From Bryum argenteum (taxonomy: Eukaryota > Streptophyta > Bryopsida > Bryales > Bryaceae): a stretch of DNA of 64,000 nucleotides. Within the stretch, counting starts at the first letter, position 1, and every line of letters begins with the position of its first letter. Below the pieces are notes generated by a model, which was not told the origin of the DNA, did not search any database, and was given only the letters and a program-made list of their open reading frames with translations. The position numbers and the translations under genes were made by a program. This document shows positions 33,945 through 46,420 of the stretch, piece after piece. The stretch spans positions 32,900,101 through 32,964,100 of the forward strand of contig CM073321.1 in NCBI GenBank assembly GCA_037043015.1. Reading direction: 5' to 3'.

Positions 33945-34870
33945 CGAGACCCCATGCTATCAGACAAACTCTAGACAATAGTACTCTCTATGAGAAAAGC
34001 CGACACTCAAAAATCTTCCTTTGTCGAGACTACAAGTTGCAGTGTACTTCGTGAAGATTCCACGCTAGGTTTTGAACTGCACCTTGCTCTCGTATACCTT
34101 GCGGGGCTCGAATCCCTCATGGATCGTGTCCTCTGCCACAACGGAGTGTTTGTTTAGCTTGGCTGTGACCTTGATGGACGAAAGACCCTTGAATGTCTGC
34201 CTATTGATCAACATCGAGTTGGCGTCCCTGTTGTGCTTAGCCGGCTCAAAAGACTCCCTACCGTTGTCCTTGATCTCCACACTCTCAATGTCACCCGACT
34301 CTCCCACGTGGTTCACCGTGAAAAACAACTAAAACAGCGTCGGCTGCGCATCTACTTGAAACGCCATGTTGTGGTTTCCATACTTGCACGGCACGCGCTT
34401 GTACATGATGTCGTACTCGCCCACATTCTGCAGCTCGCCGTCCTTATCTAGCAGCACGATGGCGCTCATGACAGCTCCACCGAAGTCGAAGGCGGGGTTG
34501 GACTTGTTGCTGTACACTCCGCTGGAAAACTAACCTGTGATGACTATGCGAATGGATTAGGGGTTGTAGGTTGCGGCGTTGGTGCACTTGACGTCGAAGC
34601 ATAGGCCGCACCCTAGCCCTCCCTAAAAGATCGTTTCTTTTCCGCCAATGCGGTGTGCACGAGAGGTTCGAGGTATCGGTTACCAAAAGGTTCGAGGTAT
34701 CGGTTACCGAAAGTGTTCTTGGACGATAAAGGCACTGAAGTGTATCGGAAAGAAAAAGACGCGAGCGATAGAGGGAAAATCCTCTTTCTTTTCATTACGC
34801 AGTTCGCGGAAAAAAGGCTAAAATAGGGCCGGACATTTGGAACATGGATTGGAATTAGTGAGCGGCAGGC
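33945..34870 (-). repeat. Right arm of expansin inverted repeat
   Basis: Reverse complement of 32330-33232. It differs by scattered substitutions and by a short duplication near 34679-34700 in which a GGTTCGAGGTATCGGTTACC unit appears twice. The spacer between the arms is about 710 bp. The inner part at 33895-33970 has a small direct duplication around ACAAACTCTAGACAATA. Confidence 0.85.
34072..34700 (-). pseudogene. Expansin pseudogene (right copy)
   Basis: Carries the same remnants as 32560-33108 on the opposite strand: YSNKSNPAFDFGGAVMSAIV, KDGELQNVGEYDIMYKRVPC, the same TAG before LFFTVNHVGESGDI, and the same C-terminal end. Differences from the left copy are few (R/G, E/K and similar), so the two are recent relatives or kept alike by gene conversion. 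Not functional as a protein. Confidence 0.8.
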
Positions 34871-35117
34871 TGGGCATGCTCTAGTCTCTCAGCGTCTTTT
34901 TCGGACCTGGCCCATTCTGCAGGCGTACGAAGGCCAAGAGTTCCAAGTAGCAATTGAAGTGAACTGTGCTGTGTGCTGTTGCAAATTGAGGATTGCCAGG
35001 CACGTCGGGATTGGGAGGAGCTGGAGTACGATTCATTTAATTAACAGCAGATAATTTGTTACGGAACTAGGGCTAGAATTGGATGGGAAAGTTCGAGGGA
35101 TTGTCAGAGTCGCGGAC
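34871..35117 (+). promoter_or_regulatory. Presumed KNL2 upstream region and 5' leader
   Basis: About 250 bp separate the end of the inverted repeat from the KNL2 start codon. An in-frame TAA at 35052-35054 upstream of the ATG shows the frame does not extend farther 5'. No clear TATA box is visible, and the transcription start is unknown. If the promoter needs more than this, it must overlap the inverted repeat. Confidence 0.35.
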
Positions 35118-38100
35118 ATGGCAGATCAGGTGCAGCCGGGGGGTGCGGAAGGTTCACTCTCCGAGTCGGTGCATTTTCCTCTGATGAGCAGTGTTCTTGA
35201 GCATTCGGGGGCGTATCAGATGGACGGAAGGATGTCTATGGCGCCTCCTTCATCATCCGCGTCCCGGGCACCTCCGCCAAGGCCTCCAAGTTTGCACGAG
35301 TACGGAAGACATCATTATCTTGACGATCGGCCGGAATACAGGACTTCCCTGCCGAGGCAAAGCTGTGGTGTTGACCATACAGTTTTACCTTCCGGGACGC
35401 TAATGCAGCAGTTGGTCTTTCAAGAGAATCAGAAGGCGCTCCGTATAGCGAGCACATTGCAGTCGCAAGCCACAGGGTGTGTTTCTGGGTGTTTGTTGTG
35501 CGGGTTGGGCGAGAAGAGGCCGAGATTTTCGGACGCAGAAGACGGATATCGATGCTCTTTATGCGATGCTGGTGATAGGGCTTCTAGGTCTACAAATCTG
35601 GTCGCGGAGTCGGATGCTATTGAGTACCCTGAGGGACGGTTCCGTCATGTGCACCCTCGCCAGTCAATCAGAGAGCGGAGTCAGAGTATGATCTCTTTCT
35701 CGGAGGACGGGTACGGACGTTCGCTTTGCCAGGTACGTTACAAGGTCTTCGCTACTTCTGGAATGAAGCACTTTCTTGCAGTAATTCGGAAACTGGGAAT
35801 GTTTTTCTTCTCGATTAGGCAGTTATTTATCGTATTTGCCATGGTAGAGGACAATGTGACGTGATTTGCTTGTAGTGGGCCGTGTCAGTTTTAAGGATGG
35901 TATTTTTTCACGATACCAGGATCGTCATGTTGTGAGGCTATCTCAGCTCATGACGATTTTCGACTTGCAGTATATATGTACATCTCTGCCTCCTACCTCA
36001 CAGCCATCTTAGGGAAAGTTATCTAGGCTCTGTGAGATTCAGGGAAAACCCTTGCTTTTGTGGATTTATCTCTTTACATTGCCCAGATATTGGTACGATG
36101 ATGCTGATTGGTACATGACTCCGTCGGCAGACTGAATCTTTTGAGTGGTTTGTGATTATCGGAGAGGTCTAGATGGTCGAATTATCGAATTGCAGACGTT
36201 ATTTTTACTTCGTAGGGAAGGAATCTCCGGTTTTATTCACTTTCTCGGGTATAGAATTACATTCCTACATCTACGTTGCGAGGGCGACACGTTAGTGCCC
36301 AATGAGAACAAAATGGAATTTAGGTTCATGAGTCGTCTTCTTATATTAGCGAGGCCTGCATCCTTGGAGCATGGAGTAGAGCAGTGTCATATACTATATG
36401 GTTGTGACCGATGGTGATTATGCCGAATTATCAGGCGAGGCAAACTTCGTATCGAGTCTGTCACGGAACTGTTCTGCATCCGCATGCAAATCATCAGACA
36501 CAAGACCTCCGGCCCCATCCTGTGGGAGGAGCCGGGAGTTCTGTCCCCACTTTTGGATTTAGCGATGCTGATGATAGAGTCCGACTGAGGCGGGTAACAC
36601 AACCTCAGAGTTACTTTGAGAATGTCTCCGAGGAAGATGACTGGCAGAGTCCATCAAGGTCCAGGGTTGTGCCTGCAAGCGCGAGAGAGCAGGTTGTTGT
36701 CGGCTTTATATGTAGAAGCCTTTCATCTGGTTGCGATGGTTCTTGTTTCATGTTATGAAATGTTCATTTGGATGGTGCATGCTTATGTCAACTCGCGTAG
36801 CAGGATGAATTGTATGCTGCACGCTAAAGAATGAACGTCACTTACGTTCTTTGTGTCATGTCCGTCTTCATGGCCCCACAGGGCCGCATGTCATTGCCAG
36901 GTTCAGCGACAGGTTTACCGCCTAGGAATCCGCTTAGGAGTCCACACAGAGCAGTCAGAGATTCTGTTCGACCGCTACAAAGTACACGGACCTCATCTCA
37001 AACTTTATTTGCGATGCCGGAAAATTCCACAGATCCCTCTCACCAGGATAATGCAATGCAGCAGTCATGCATCCAACGATTGGTGACACAAGGCCCAGTC
37101 GCTTTGACTAATTGGTACATCATAAAGGTTCAAATTCCCGGGTATGCCAGGTACTTGTCTTCTTGCTTTCATTTTCCTCTAAGCTGCATGGTCGATTCAA
37201 TAATTTCTACTCTGCAAGGGAATGAATCATATAAGTCCTTGATTCACCATTTTGGAGGTTTGGCATCTCATGTCATATTCACCACTTTTGAGGTTTGACA
37301 TCTTATAGCATATAAGTTTTTACATCTTGAAGCATTTCAACTTCAATTGTTATTACTGTTTGATCAGGGGCATGGAGACGAAAGTAGCTGTAGGGGGATG
37401 GCACGTACAAGATCGAGAGCATGTCAGAACCGCTCCTATTGCGAATCGTTTGGACATCCATAATGTTGTAACGGAGGATGGCGTTGAAGTTTTTCTAGAG
37501 GGTGCTATGGACCAGGAGACATCGTCTGCAAATGGGTTCTCCCCTGGAATTGTCCAGTGTTTGTCTGCTGGTGAGGATTAACTTGGTCTTGTCCTGACAG
37601 GCACAGTGTGGAGCGTGTAGTCATCCTCCAACTTTTCATGCTTATGCAGTTTGGCGACGTTTGTCATCTTGTCGCTTGTGAGTGATACTTGTAGATGCTG
37701 CTGGCAGGTTTTCCCTATATGTGGAAGCTATTATTACGTGTGAAATCAGTTGGAGAAATTCCCCTTAGCTTGGCTGTTAGCCGGAGGCTTGGAGGCCTGC
37801 AGTCAAGAGGCTCTAAGTGTCTCTTAGAGGACGAGAACCAGGATGCCAATGATCTCAAGTTCTTCAAGAACATCGGAGAGGCTGCTTCAAGTTGGTCAAG
37901 AGGATTTAGAGGTACCATTCAAGCCGCATGTCTTTTTCAAAATTTCGCTTCAGTATCTTGGTTCCGCATGCCCTGATTGCTTTGTGAGCTCAATTATAGT
38001 TCTCACCATAATTTTGTTAGTGATGCAGTTTACCTGATTTTTCGTTAGGTATGTTAATCTCGAGTGACGAGGTGGCTTGCTCACGCAGATGCTATAAACG

Positions 38101-40571
38101 CAGATTCTTTAGTTACTCCTGTAAAATATGTTCCTGATGCTGTAGGAGCAGAGGCTGCAGTTATTGCAGGGGGTCAAGCATCACACGTAGCCGAAACGGA
38201 GGCTATGCTTCCTGTTAGGGTTGAAACATCAGAAGCAGTTGATGAGTGTCATCCTCGAGATGTGCGTGTGCGACAATCATGTGATGTGAATTCAACTACC
38301 TTGGGTTGTGCGCTTGTAACTGAGGCATCTCTCGAGCATGCGATCGAGACGTCTCCTACTAAAAAAGCTGAGACAGATCCGATTGTGAAGATAAACTTAC
38401 TAACAACTCGAAATACTCGCAAAAGCAAAAAAGAACTTTCACTACCAGTTCGTAGCAGCAGGCGGCTTCAACAACGTCAATCTAGGTCGTCTGGTTTTAC
38501 AACATGTCGGATCAATTCGCTAGCTTCTGATCAAATCGAAGTGGTCGCCTCTGGTACAAGTATCGCTGAAGAGAAGCCCTCAGAGGTGGAGTGTTGTGAA
38601 ATTCTTCCAGATAAAGAGCAAGACATAACGGAATGTAACAAACTGTTCATTTCTCACAAAGTTAACGCCTTGCAGCAAGATCAAGGTATTTGAGTGTTTT
38701 GTGTTTGGGCCTCAAGTCAATTCTGAAAGAGCTATAAAGTTATGGGTTGGTGAGCTCATCTCAGTCCTGTGAGTGATGACTGGTAATAGTAATTTGAATA
38801 TTTCATTTCTAATTCGTTGTGTTGTTTCTATTTTTATTCTTTGTTTTTATTATTGGGCTGGTTGTGCTCGATACCATATTGAAGCTTCTTATTTCGAACA
38901 TTGGGTGGAAAATTTTGGCTATTATCAAACTGATTTCACTTGGGAGGCACTAAATAGCATTTATACGTGTCTTCAACGTTCTTGTTATTCTTCATGGCAA
39001 AATGTTAACATTTAGGATTCTGATTATTCGGAGTTGGGTTGTTCGCTGCAGATCCTGCTGAAAGTTTGAATGATTTACAATTTAAAGAAGTGGTGGTATC
39101 AGGTCAGACAGAGGATCATCATGAATGTCTAGTCAAAGGTGGCCTTGCTAGTAGTACGTCGCACGTGAAAGTAATAATTGAAGACGTGCCGGCAAGCGTG
39201 AAGATTGAAGCGACAGTCCCTGCAGCCACTCGGAATTTGGAAAACGAGGATATTGAAAAGTCAATTCCTGTTGCCGATCCCAACTTCGTGCTTGAACAGG
39301 AAGTCGCTGTAGCTGCTCTTGATTCGGAAAGAGAGGATATTGACGAGTCGGCCCCCGCTACTCCTTCTGAACTGCTTCAGAGCGAGATACAGTCTCGAGT
39401 GGAGTTTCTCAGTAAAGCCAGTTCCTTACGAACAAGTGAGCAACGCGTGCTTTCGGAAATTGGTACTCGCGTGACACGCTCTTTGAAACGGCGTCTGAGA
39501 ATGTCACTAACTACGGACACTGAGGTTCTTCCTCTTATTAGATCCATGAGACGATCAGGAAGAATCTCCGAGCCAAATATCGTATGTGTCTCTAATTCTC
39601 ATCAAGACGACGTCGCAGAGGTAATGTTGGATCCTAATCCTCCACCTCAAGAGGAGGTGAATGTCATTCATGTGAGAGTACGAGGTCTTAACGGAAGCAG
39701 TGCGAAGGCCGTGAAATGTACTAACTGCAATCAACCATGTTCATCTCCGGTCGCACGTAATCGCAACTGCAATGTTATGAGATCTGAAAGGTCATATGAG
39801 CAGGCGGTACCGAAGGAGGAGAGGATGGATTATGCACCGTTGTCACCATTCCAGCACACTCAAGAAGTACATGAGCTGCGCAACTACGACAGTACTGATA
39901 CTTATCTTACGGGACTACCAAGTGGCCAGTTCAAGACAATGGAGCCTGCTACCCGCTTTGCAGAGACTGGGACGTCTAGGAGAAAAACTGTAGGTGTTGC
40001 AAGTGAAGGACCTAGTAAAGGGAAAATACCCAGTAACGGTAAAGGGTCCTGTGAAGGATGTAGTCACAGTAAAAGATCAGGTTATGGTAATGGCTCTGAT
40101 CAAGGCAAAGGATCCAATAGAGGCGAAAAAGTAATTGTGCAAGGGAAGGGTTCCTGCGGTAAAGAGGTCTCCGGGAAAAATCAGGAACGCAGTGAAAGTA
40201 TAGTACACAGCGAAGTCAAAGGAACTTCTGAAGATCTAGGGCTAGTTTTAAGATGTGTGAAGAACCGAAGGAAGTCTATCATACCCCCTCCCCTTCCTCC
40301 TCCTCGTGTGCGGGACAAGAGCAGAGTACCTGAAGCATTCGGTTTGAAAACGTCTCGATCAGGACGTTTATTGGTTCCTCCGCTAGCTTATTGGCGAAGC
40401 CAATCTATCGAATACGACAAAGATGGTGGAATTATTGCAATATTTGACGGTTTCCAAGCAAAGCCTGCTGATACTGGGTGCTTCAACTTCACCCCTCCTC
40501 AAGAGAAGCATGTGAAACGGATACAGGAGAAGCTGTGTAAGGCTGCAACCTCAATTACGAAGCGGAAGTGA
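35118..40571 (+). CDS. KNL2: KNL2 (Mis18BP1-like) kinetochore protein, 7 exons, about 1221 aa
   Basis: Predicted exons: 35118-35732, 36435-36692, 36882-37150, 37368-37570, 37708-37911, 38089-38685 and 39052-40571. The phases agree and the total is 3666 nt, divisible by three. I chose the ATG at 35118 because the frame's earlier open part starts at TTG. A SANTA domain spans about residues 370-457 across three exons: VALTNWYIIKVQ, then KVAVGGWHVQD, APIANRLD, VFLEGAMDQETSSANGFSP, and GFPYMWK, matching the family's 'L.nW.l', 'NGFsp' and 'GFPy.W'. A CENPC-k motif lies near the C-terminus (from about residue 1149): TSRSGRLLVPPLAYWRSQ and YDKDGGIIAI, the 'R.S.GR...P.l.YWr' signature of plant KNL2, which loads CENH3 (CENP-A) onto centromeric chromatin. 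A related RRSGRISEPN occurs around residue 885. The rest is disordered and basic. No stop or frameshift seen. Least certain: the exon 2 donor (GTTGTT) and the exon 3 donor (37142 is an alternative). Confidence 0.85.
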
Positions 40572-41000
40572 AGTGGGGAGAATTGATTGTGGTACGATTG
40601 CATTTCTAAGCCAATTGTCGTAGTCAAATATGTGAACTCTGGATCTGTATTTCGGTCGGTATATCCTGAAGTTTCGGCAATTTCTTCCCCAGGTATATTG
40701 AGGTTTATGCTTATACAAGTGATGGCTAAGGGAACGGATTTTTCTGAGAACTATAGAACGTTTTCTCTTCTTGCTGTTGTGTGCTGCTTCGAGCTGCGCT
40801 GCCCATGTTTGTGCACCAGTTTGGGAGCAACGTCAGGTAGTTATTGCGAACTTGTAAAACTCAAATGGGGTGTATTCTATGATTTTTTTAGCAACTAAGG
40901 AATTGATACTGGTTCCAAAGCAAAGCAGCTTCTGATGCAGGTGCTAATTTCGGATAAGTGATAAAATTAGAAATCAAACGTGTATTTTGTGCGATTGTGT
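40572..41000 (+). other. Probable KNL2 3' region
   Basis: Follows the KNL2 stop codon and has no domain-bearing frame. A 103-codon open frame at 40587-40898 looks like read-through of 3' untranslated sequence. The poly(A) site was not identified. Confidence 0.35.
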
Positions 41001-43065
41001 AGTCCTTCCGGAGCTTCGACTTAAGATGAACGGTAATTGACATGACGTCGACAGTCTTGTAATATCTCTATGTACTTATCTGTGATATTAGTTGTCGTTT
41101 GTCCGAGTTTTTTTATTTGGCATTTATCTGGAACTCAAAACTGTCTAGCACGTCTTGCCCTCCCTCTGAGCTTTGAAGAGCTTAGAGAAGAGCTTAGAGA
41201 AGTTAAAATGTAAGGTATGAACACCTATTTCCATGCACTTAAGTAATTTAATACACTTGGAGTATTGGAATGATTGGCTTCTTGTTTTTCAGTGATTAGC
41301 AAATAGGAAAGACTAAGTTTCCTTATTTTTATGATAATTACAAGCACTCACAATAATTATTACAAATTTCAGGAGTGACCAATATAGGTTGACATATAAC
41401 CGGACACCCTACTAAATGTACGCACGGGGTACATTGAAAGTGGTTGTAGGGTACTCAAATCTTCATTAAATCAAGAATAATAAAGAATGTGACATACACG
41501 CTTCTAAGGGGTTTGCCGGGGTGGCGGGCGAGAATCTGATATATACACGCTTTTAGGGGGTGGCGGCCTTCAGGTGCTCACATCTCAAGAAGCTTGGAGA
41601 GCACCAACACGCCTCAACCCTGACAGGCACATGCAAGCACTGTCATTTGTACTTATTTTGTGCACTGAATGTGCACGTTTCGGAAGTCAGCTGAAGAACA
41701 CAGAGAATCATCATTGTTTTCAGAAGTCGAGTTTCTTCAAGGTAACCATGGAATGAGGCCTGGATGTCACTATGGTATGCACACCTATATGCGGGCACCT
41801 ACCTAATGGCGTGCACCCAAGATTCTTTCTTTCATGAAGATCTAACCTCCCTTGCATGTACCTCATGCGGACATAATTAGGGTGTTTGCCTTTAGGCTAC
41901 TGCTTTTAAAAATTGTATTTAATTATGTGTGTTTTTTTTAGAACCACAAAAATAGGGAAAGTGAGTCTTTTCCTATTCCTCATCCCTGAAAAATAGTAAC
42001 CCACTCATTTCTCTTTCCAAGTATATAGATTCCCTCAATTTTCTTTAAGTGCACGATAATAGGTGTGCATACCATAGGACCGCTAGATGTGGAGTAAGTG
42101 AAACGATCCTAAATGTTGTGTATTTCAATATTCTAATGGTTGGCCATTTCGAGAGACATGGGTTCTACCAATTAAGTTATCTGAAGTCCTCTTGCTTCAA
42201 GGAATCGTGGTCACTATCTATTCTCTATTCAATGTAATACCCATGTCCGTGCGGTCACATCTCTTGCAGCCATTCTTTTGTGTCTCTAAGATGCTTATGT
42301 GGATAAAATTAATGATCTCCATCCCAAAATGAGTGACTTGTTTGCGCAAAAACTTTTAAACTTTTAAGTATATTTTCTCATATGTATATAGGAAGTGTAG
42401 ATACCAATTAAGTTCATGAAATTTCTTGCGGTATGCTAAACAATGTCAGTTTGGACTCTAATTTAGACTCTGATTTCATTGATGCAGGGTTGAGTGTTCA
42501 GGGATTCCATTCAACTTACTGCCAATGTCTTGGGTCTACTAATCAAGAATTCTTACATACTCCCAATCTGAATTACCATAATAGATGCTATTAATGAGAG
42601 GCACCACAAGCCTTGGCTTGGTGCCTGGGGCTCATGGCCCCCAATGAGGAGGTCATGGGCTCCTGTTCCCCATACCAGTGCGGTGCTTACCTCCATAGTC
42701 TACCCAACTATGGTGGGGATTCTTGGACCTCGTTGTGTAGGTACCTTAATGTCCTCTTGGGCGGATATTATTTTGGATATCCTAAGTCACTAGTGGTTAG
42801 GTAGGAACTAGCAGAGTGTTCACCTCAAGAGGGGTTAGTAGTCCCGCCAATGGTGTGATGACCTTTAGGCGTACATCCAAAGATGCCCAATACCTCTGTA
42901 AGATATAAGGTTAAGAAAAATAGAAAAGCACATGTTGTTTTCTGATTTTCAATACCTTATTAAGGAGTAGACTTTTTGACACATACTACGTAGTTGGAAA
43001 CGTACTATGTATAATAAATACGACGTTTTGAATCAGAGTTAGGAATACTTTTGAAGCCTCAATAC
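41001..43065. other. Intergenic sequence without a recognisable gene
   Basis: Short local duplications occur: GAGCTTAGAGAA twice near 41180-41205, and ACACGCTT(C/T)TA with GGGGT near 41499 and 41547. A GC-richer block at 42600-42850 may be an old repeat. No coding domain seen. Confidence 0.35.
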
Positions 43066-44708
43066 CTACTTGCACGTAGTTGATTCAAAGTTTCGGATTA
43101 TTTCATTTCCAATTCCCGTCAACAAGAGCTGGTGTTCTGGAAAAGTAATAAGCCATTGCCATATTTTTATAATTTTCATTGGCCAATATCGGATCAATTG
43201 GAATTCAAAGTCGTCCAAATTGTTCAAAAAAAGGTATAAAAAGTAACAAGAAAATATTGATGTGTAGAAAATTTCAAATGAAGAAAACGACATCTTCAAA
43301 CTTGGAAAGTTAATATTCTTGGCAAAATTTGAACCAGATAACGCCTTTACCGCTTGAAGGCCAAGGGTCTCTAACTTTTTACAGTAGCAATTGAATTTGG
43401 TTATACAAAGGTTGCATAATTCAAAAAGTAAAAGGTTTGGGGTACTTCCTAAGTGCATCATCTGATGCCTCACACAAATAGCGCTTCGTATTAACACCAT
43501 TCTTCAAAGAATTTAGAGCACCAGTTAGAATATCATTGAAATCATTGTCCACGCCTTCTATAGCAACACGCATCATACTTTCTAAGTTAGATGTAGACAT
43601 TTGATTAAAATATATTGTTATTGGTATTTTGAACAATAGCCGTTGTTTCAAATGTTGTAGTACTCACATCGGTATTCAGCAATCTCTGTAAGAATGACAA
43701 GGTTAGATTACTTCTAATTTAAAGCCATAGTCCAAGAAATTGATGTCCGTACATTCGGAAAATTAAGATCCATCCACTATGTAGTTCCTTGTATCTTGAG
43801 AGCAAAAAACTCTTACTTGCACAATGTTGCATTCACCAACGACCTATGGACTTGAACTCGTTGTACTTTCAATACATCCTATTACTACAAAAAACTATCC
43901 AACCTAACATATTCTAAGAAGCCAAGCTTATATGTCTACGAGGCGTGTGTAAAGAACTGAACATTTTTTAAAATTGATGATGTAATTTTTAATAAAGTTT
44001 GCCCCTGAAGTACTACAAGAAGCATTGGAACAAGTTTTTTGAAAACCCCAAGCACACTCTAAGTCGTGCTTCAAAGATCTCAAATTAAGTCTATAGAATG
44101 AAACTTAGAACCACTTATTTCATTCGATAAACATTGTGGATATTCGAATGGTTGTCCAAATAGGGGTAGAATGGGAGATGTACTAGAAGAATTGAAGGTG
44201 TATTGACTTAAATCATATGAATTTATAACAAAGCACATTCTAATGGTTGCAATTTCTAATTTTACAATAGGTTGTATAGTAGGAATTTTGAGTAGTTTTT
44301 ATTGGAATGTCTTAGGGAGTTTTGTTAACATAAATAGAATATCAGGAAAAAATTCATGCATGTAAAATATTTCTAGGTTTCTTAACATACGGGCATTGGA
44401 GGCAACACCGCTCGCATCATGGAAAAATACACTGACATATCGTTTCTAAATAATTTCAAAGAGCTATGATAAAATCCACGAAATCAACCATCCAATCTTA
44501 TGATATTTCATTGAGTTTTAGAAGCATTTTTGAAGTATTTTTTCTCATAATTGCAAACCATATTACATATTGCATAATTCTTTTTAGAAGCAATACCCAA
44601 GTCAAGTAGTTGGATGCACTTGACTTTTGACAAGAATTTTACAGATGAGTGAATCTGGCTTTTGCAAATTATAATCAGCTTCAACTCATTGCTATTGTAT
44701 AGAATCAA
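43066..44708 (-). pseudogene. Decayed minus-strand frames, possibly leucine-rich
   Basis: Open stretches at 44508-44708, 43421-43651 and 43066-43500 read plausibly as protein in part (KKLETLGLQAVKALSGSNFA, SNELKLIIICKSQIHSSVKF). Their leucine spacing is mildly like a leucine-rich repeat. Many stops separate them. This is a weak call. Confidence 0.2.
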
Positions 44709-44719
44709 AGGAAGTGAAC

Positions 44720-46420
44720 ATCGCTTAGCAGTCTCAAAAGCCTTCGGAACCAGAGGGGAAGGAGTAGGGTTGGGCGATGAAACACCGTCATAGGCATCTT
44801 CTTTTACAGCCGCGTTGCTACTGACATTGTAGTCTACAATGTCGTTGCGCTTGTCCGGTATTTAAAAAGCCGGTTTGTCGGCATCCTCAGCGACAAGATA
44901 CTTAGGCTGTGCGGCTGTTAAATAGACAAGCGCATCAGGATTGTGCTTGTCGGGCGACTTCCGCACAAGAGCACTCAACAGCGGGCTCAATGCAGCAGGA
45001 ACAAGAAAAGGGGGCCGTCATCAAAGCGGAGTCCTCGTGAGGTGTAGGGCCAGACGGACTAGCTGACCTATAGATGGTGAGAACGGGTTGAACGGGGTTG
45101 TAGTAGGCAATGGGGACGAGCGCTACGTGTTGACTTGTAATGAACCGCTCGAACATCCCACTCAAGGCGTCAACTGTATCAGACTAGGTGCTCATTACCA
45201 GTGACTCTAATTTAGTAGTTCTTGCGATGGCGTTTGCACGATTGTCCAGCCTCTACGCCTCTAGTCGTTCAAAATTGACCCGCTTCCGCGCCTCTTGCAT
45301 CTCTCCTTCCTTCCTTCTCATAGCAAACTTCACGGCTCTCTTCTCACCTTTGCTGAGTAAAGGCTGAGTGTCTTCAACCTTGACTCTAGACTATGAAGGC
45401 TCACCCTCCTCTTGTGGTCCTTCTAATAAGAGTCGATAAACCTGACCTTCTTTTGGTTCAAGCAAGTTTGGCGCCTCCGAAAAGTCAAAGAACTTGACGT
45501 CTAAATTATCGTCGGGGTCATCCTTCAATCATACTTCTCTGATTGAACGAACTGCTGAGCCGGCGAAACATCCCTCATCTCCATCTCCTCTTCCTTGTCA
45601 CCAACTTCCATGCGTAGTTTGGTTTTTTGCAAGCCCAAGGCGTGCTACTTGTACATTCGCGCCTTCGTATAGACGGGCAGGTTTGGAGCCTTGAACGTGT
45701 CCGGGATGGTCTTGAAGAAATTCAAAGTGCTGCTACTCCTTTTCAAAAGAAACAACAAGGGAACTTAGTGATCGAAAGCCATACATCCGGGCAATCAAGC
45801 TTGGGGTCTTTCACCGTTTCCCAATATTCATCAAAGAATTCTTTGAAGTAGGGGTTGCTAGTTTCGTCGGGTGTACTCTCGGTTCCAGGATGAACCAAAG
45901 GTTTATGATGCCAACGACGCAATTTGTGGTATCCCATTGATGGTCATCATTCCAACCCAGGACTTTGAAGGTCCTTGAGTCAAACTCTCGACAATGTAGA
46001 TTTCCAGGCTAGACTTTGAATTGCCCCTTTACTTCCAAGAACTTCTTGAAAAACTCTGCTGTGTACTCCAATCTCTTCCACGCTTTTATTTCTTGACTTC
46101 TTCTGGTGGTAATTGCTCAAGAAGTTATTTCTAGGAACACTTAAAAGCATGGCCATGGTCTGACGAGTCACCTTGTATTTAGTCTTGAAATTCTTCCAGT
46201 TCTCGACGTTAAATCTCTTCTTGGAGTCAAACCACCCAAGCAAAGGCCAGAGGTTATTATACTCCATAGCAACGGTCTGCTTCCTCTTCATGTTCTCTAC
46301 TCATTGCTTAGCAAAAACGCAGAGGAAATAATTCTTCATGGGCTTCTTCGCACTCACTTTCGGGAACGCCATAACCCGATTGGGAGTCTCGTTGAGCAGA
46401 TGTAGCACCAGTTTTTGTAA
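44720..46420 (-). pseudogene. Decayed transposon-type coding region, product unknown
   Basis: On the minus strand one frame can be followed with several stops. It includes MEYNNLWPLLGWFDSKKRF, VENWKNFKTKYKVTRQTMAM, then RTFKVLGWNDDHQWDTTNC, a glutamate/lysine-rich helical stretch around 45280-45400 (SKGEKRAVKFAMRRKEGEMQ) and a last clean stretch at 44935-45165. No domain recognised. The overall plan (globular part, then a charged coiled-coil-like stretch) resembles the region at 8246-9610, but no sequence identity was seen. Confidence 0.3.

Noticed and set aside
35079..35117. Start of KNL2 at 35079
   Set aside because: That codon is TTG; the first in-frame ATG is at 35118.
38773..39015. An extra KNL2 exon in the sixth intron
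   Set aside because: The phases of the exons at 38685 and 39052 join without it and the frame is hydrophobic intron-like sequence.
40587..40898. A small gene directly after KNL2
   Set aside because: No conserved features; best explained as open sequence in the 3' untranslated region.
42125..42190. tRNA-like stretch on the minus strand (AACTTAATTGGTAGAACC)
   Set aside because: D-arm-like text only; no anticodon stem, T-arm (GGTTCGANTCC) or acceptor pairing follows.
41574..42804. Several 60-70-codon open frames
   Set aside because: Lengths are within chance expectation and no splice context or domain supports them.
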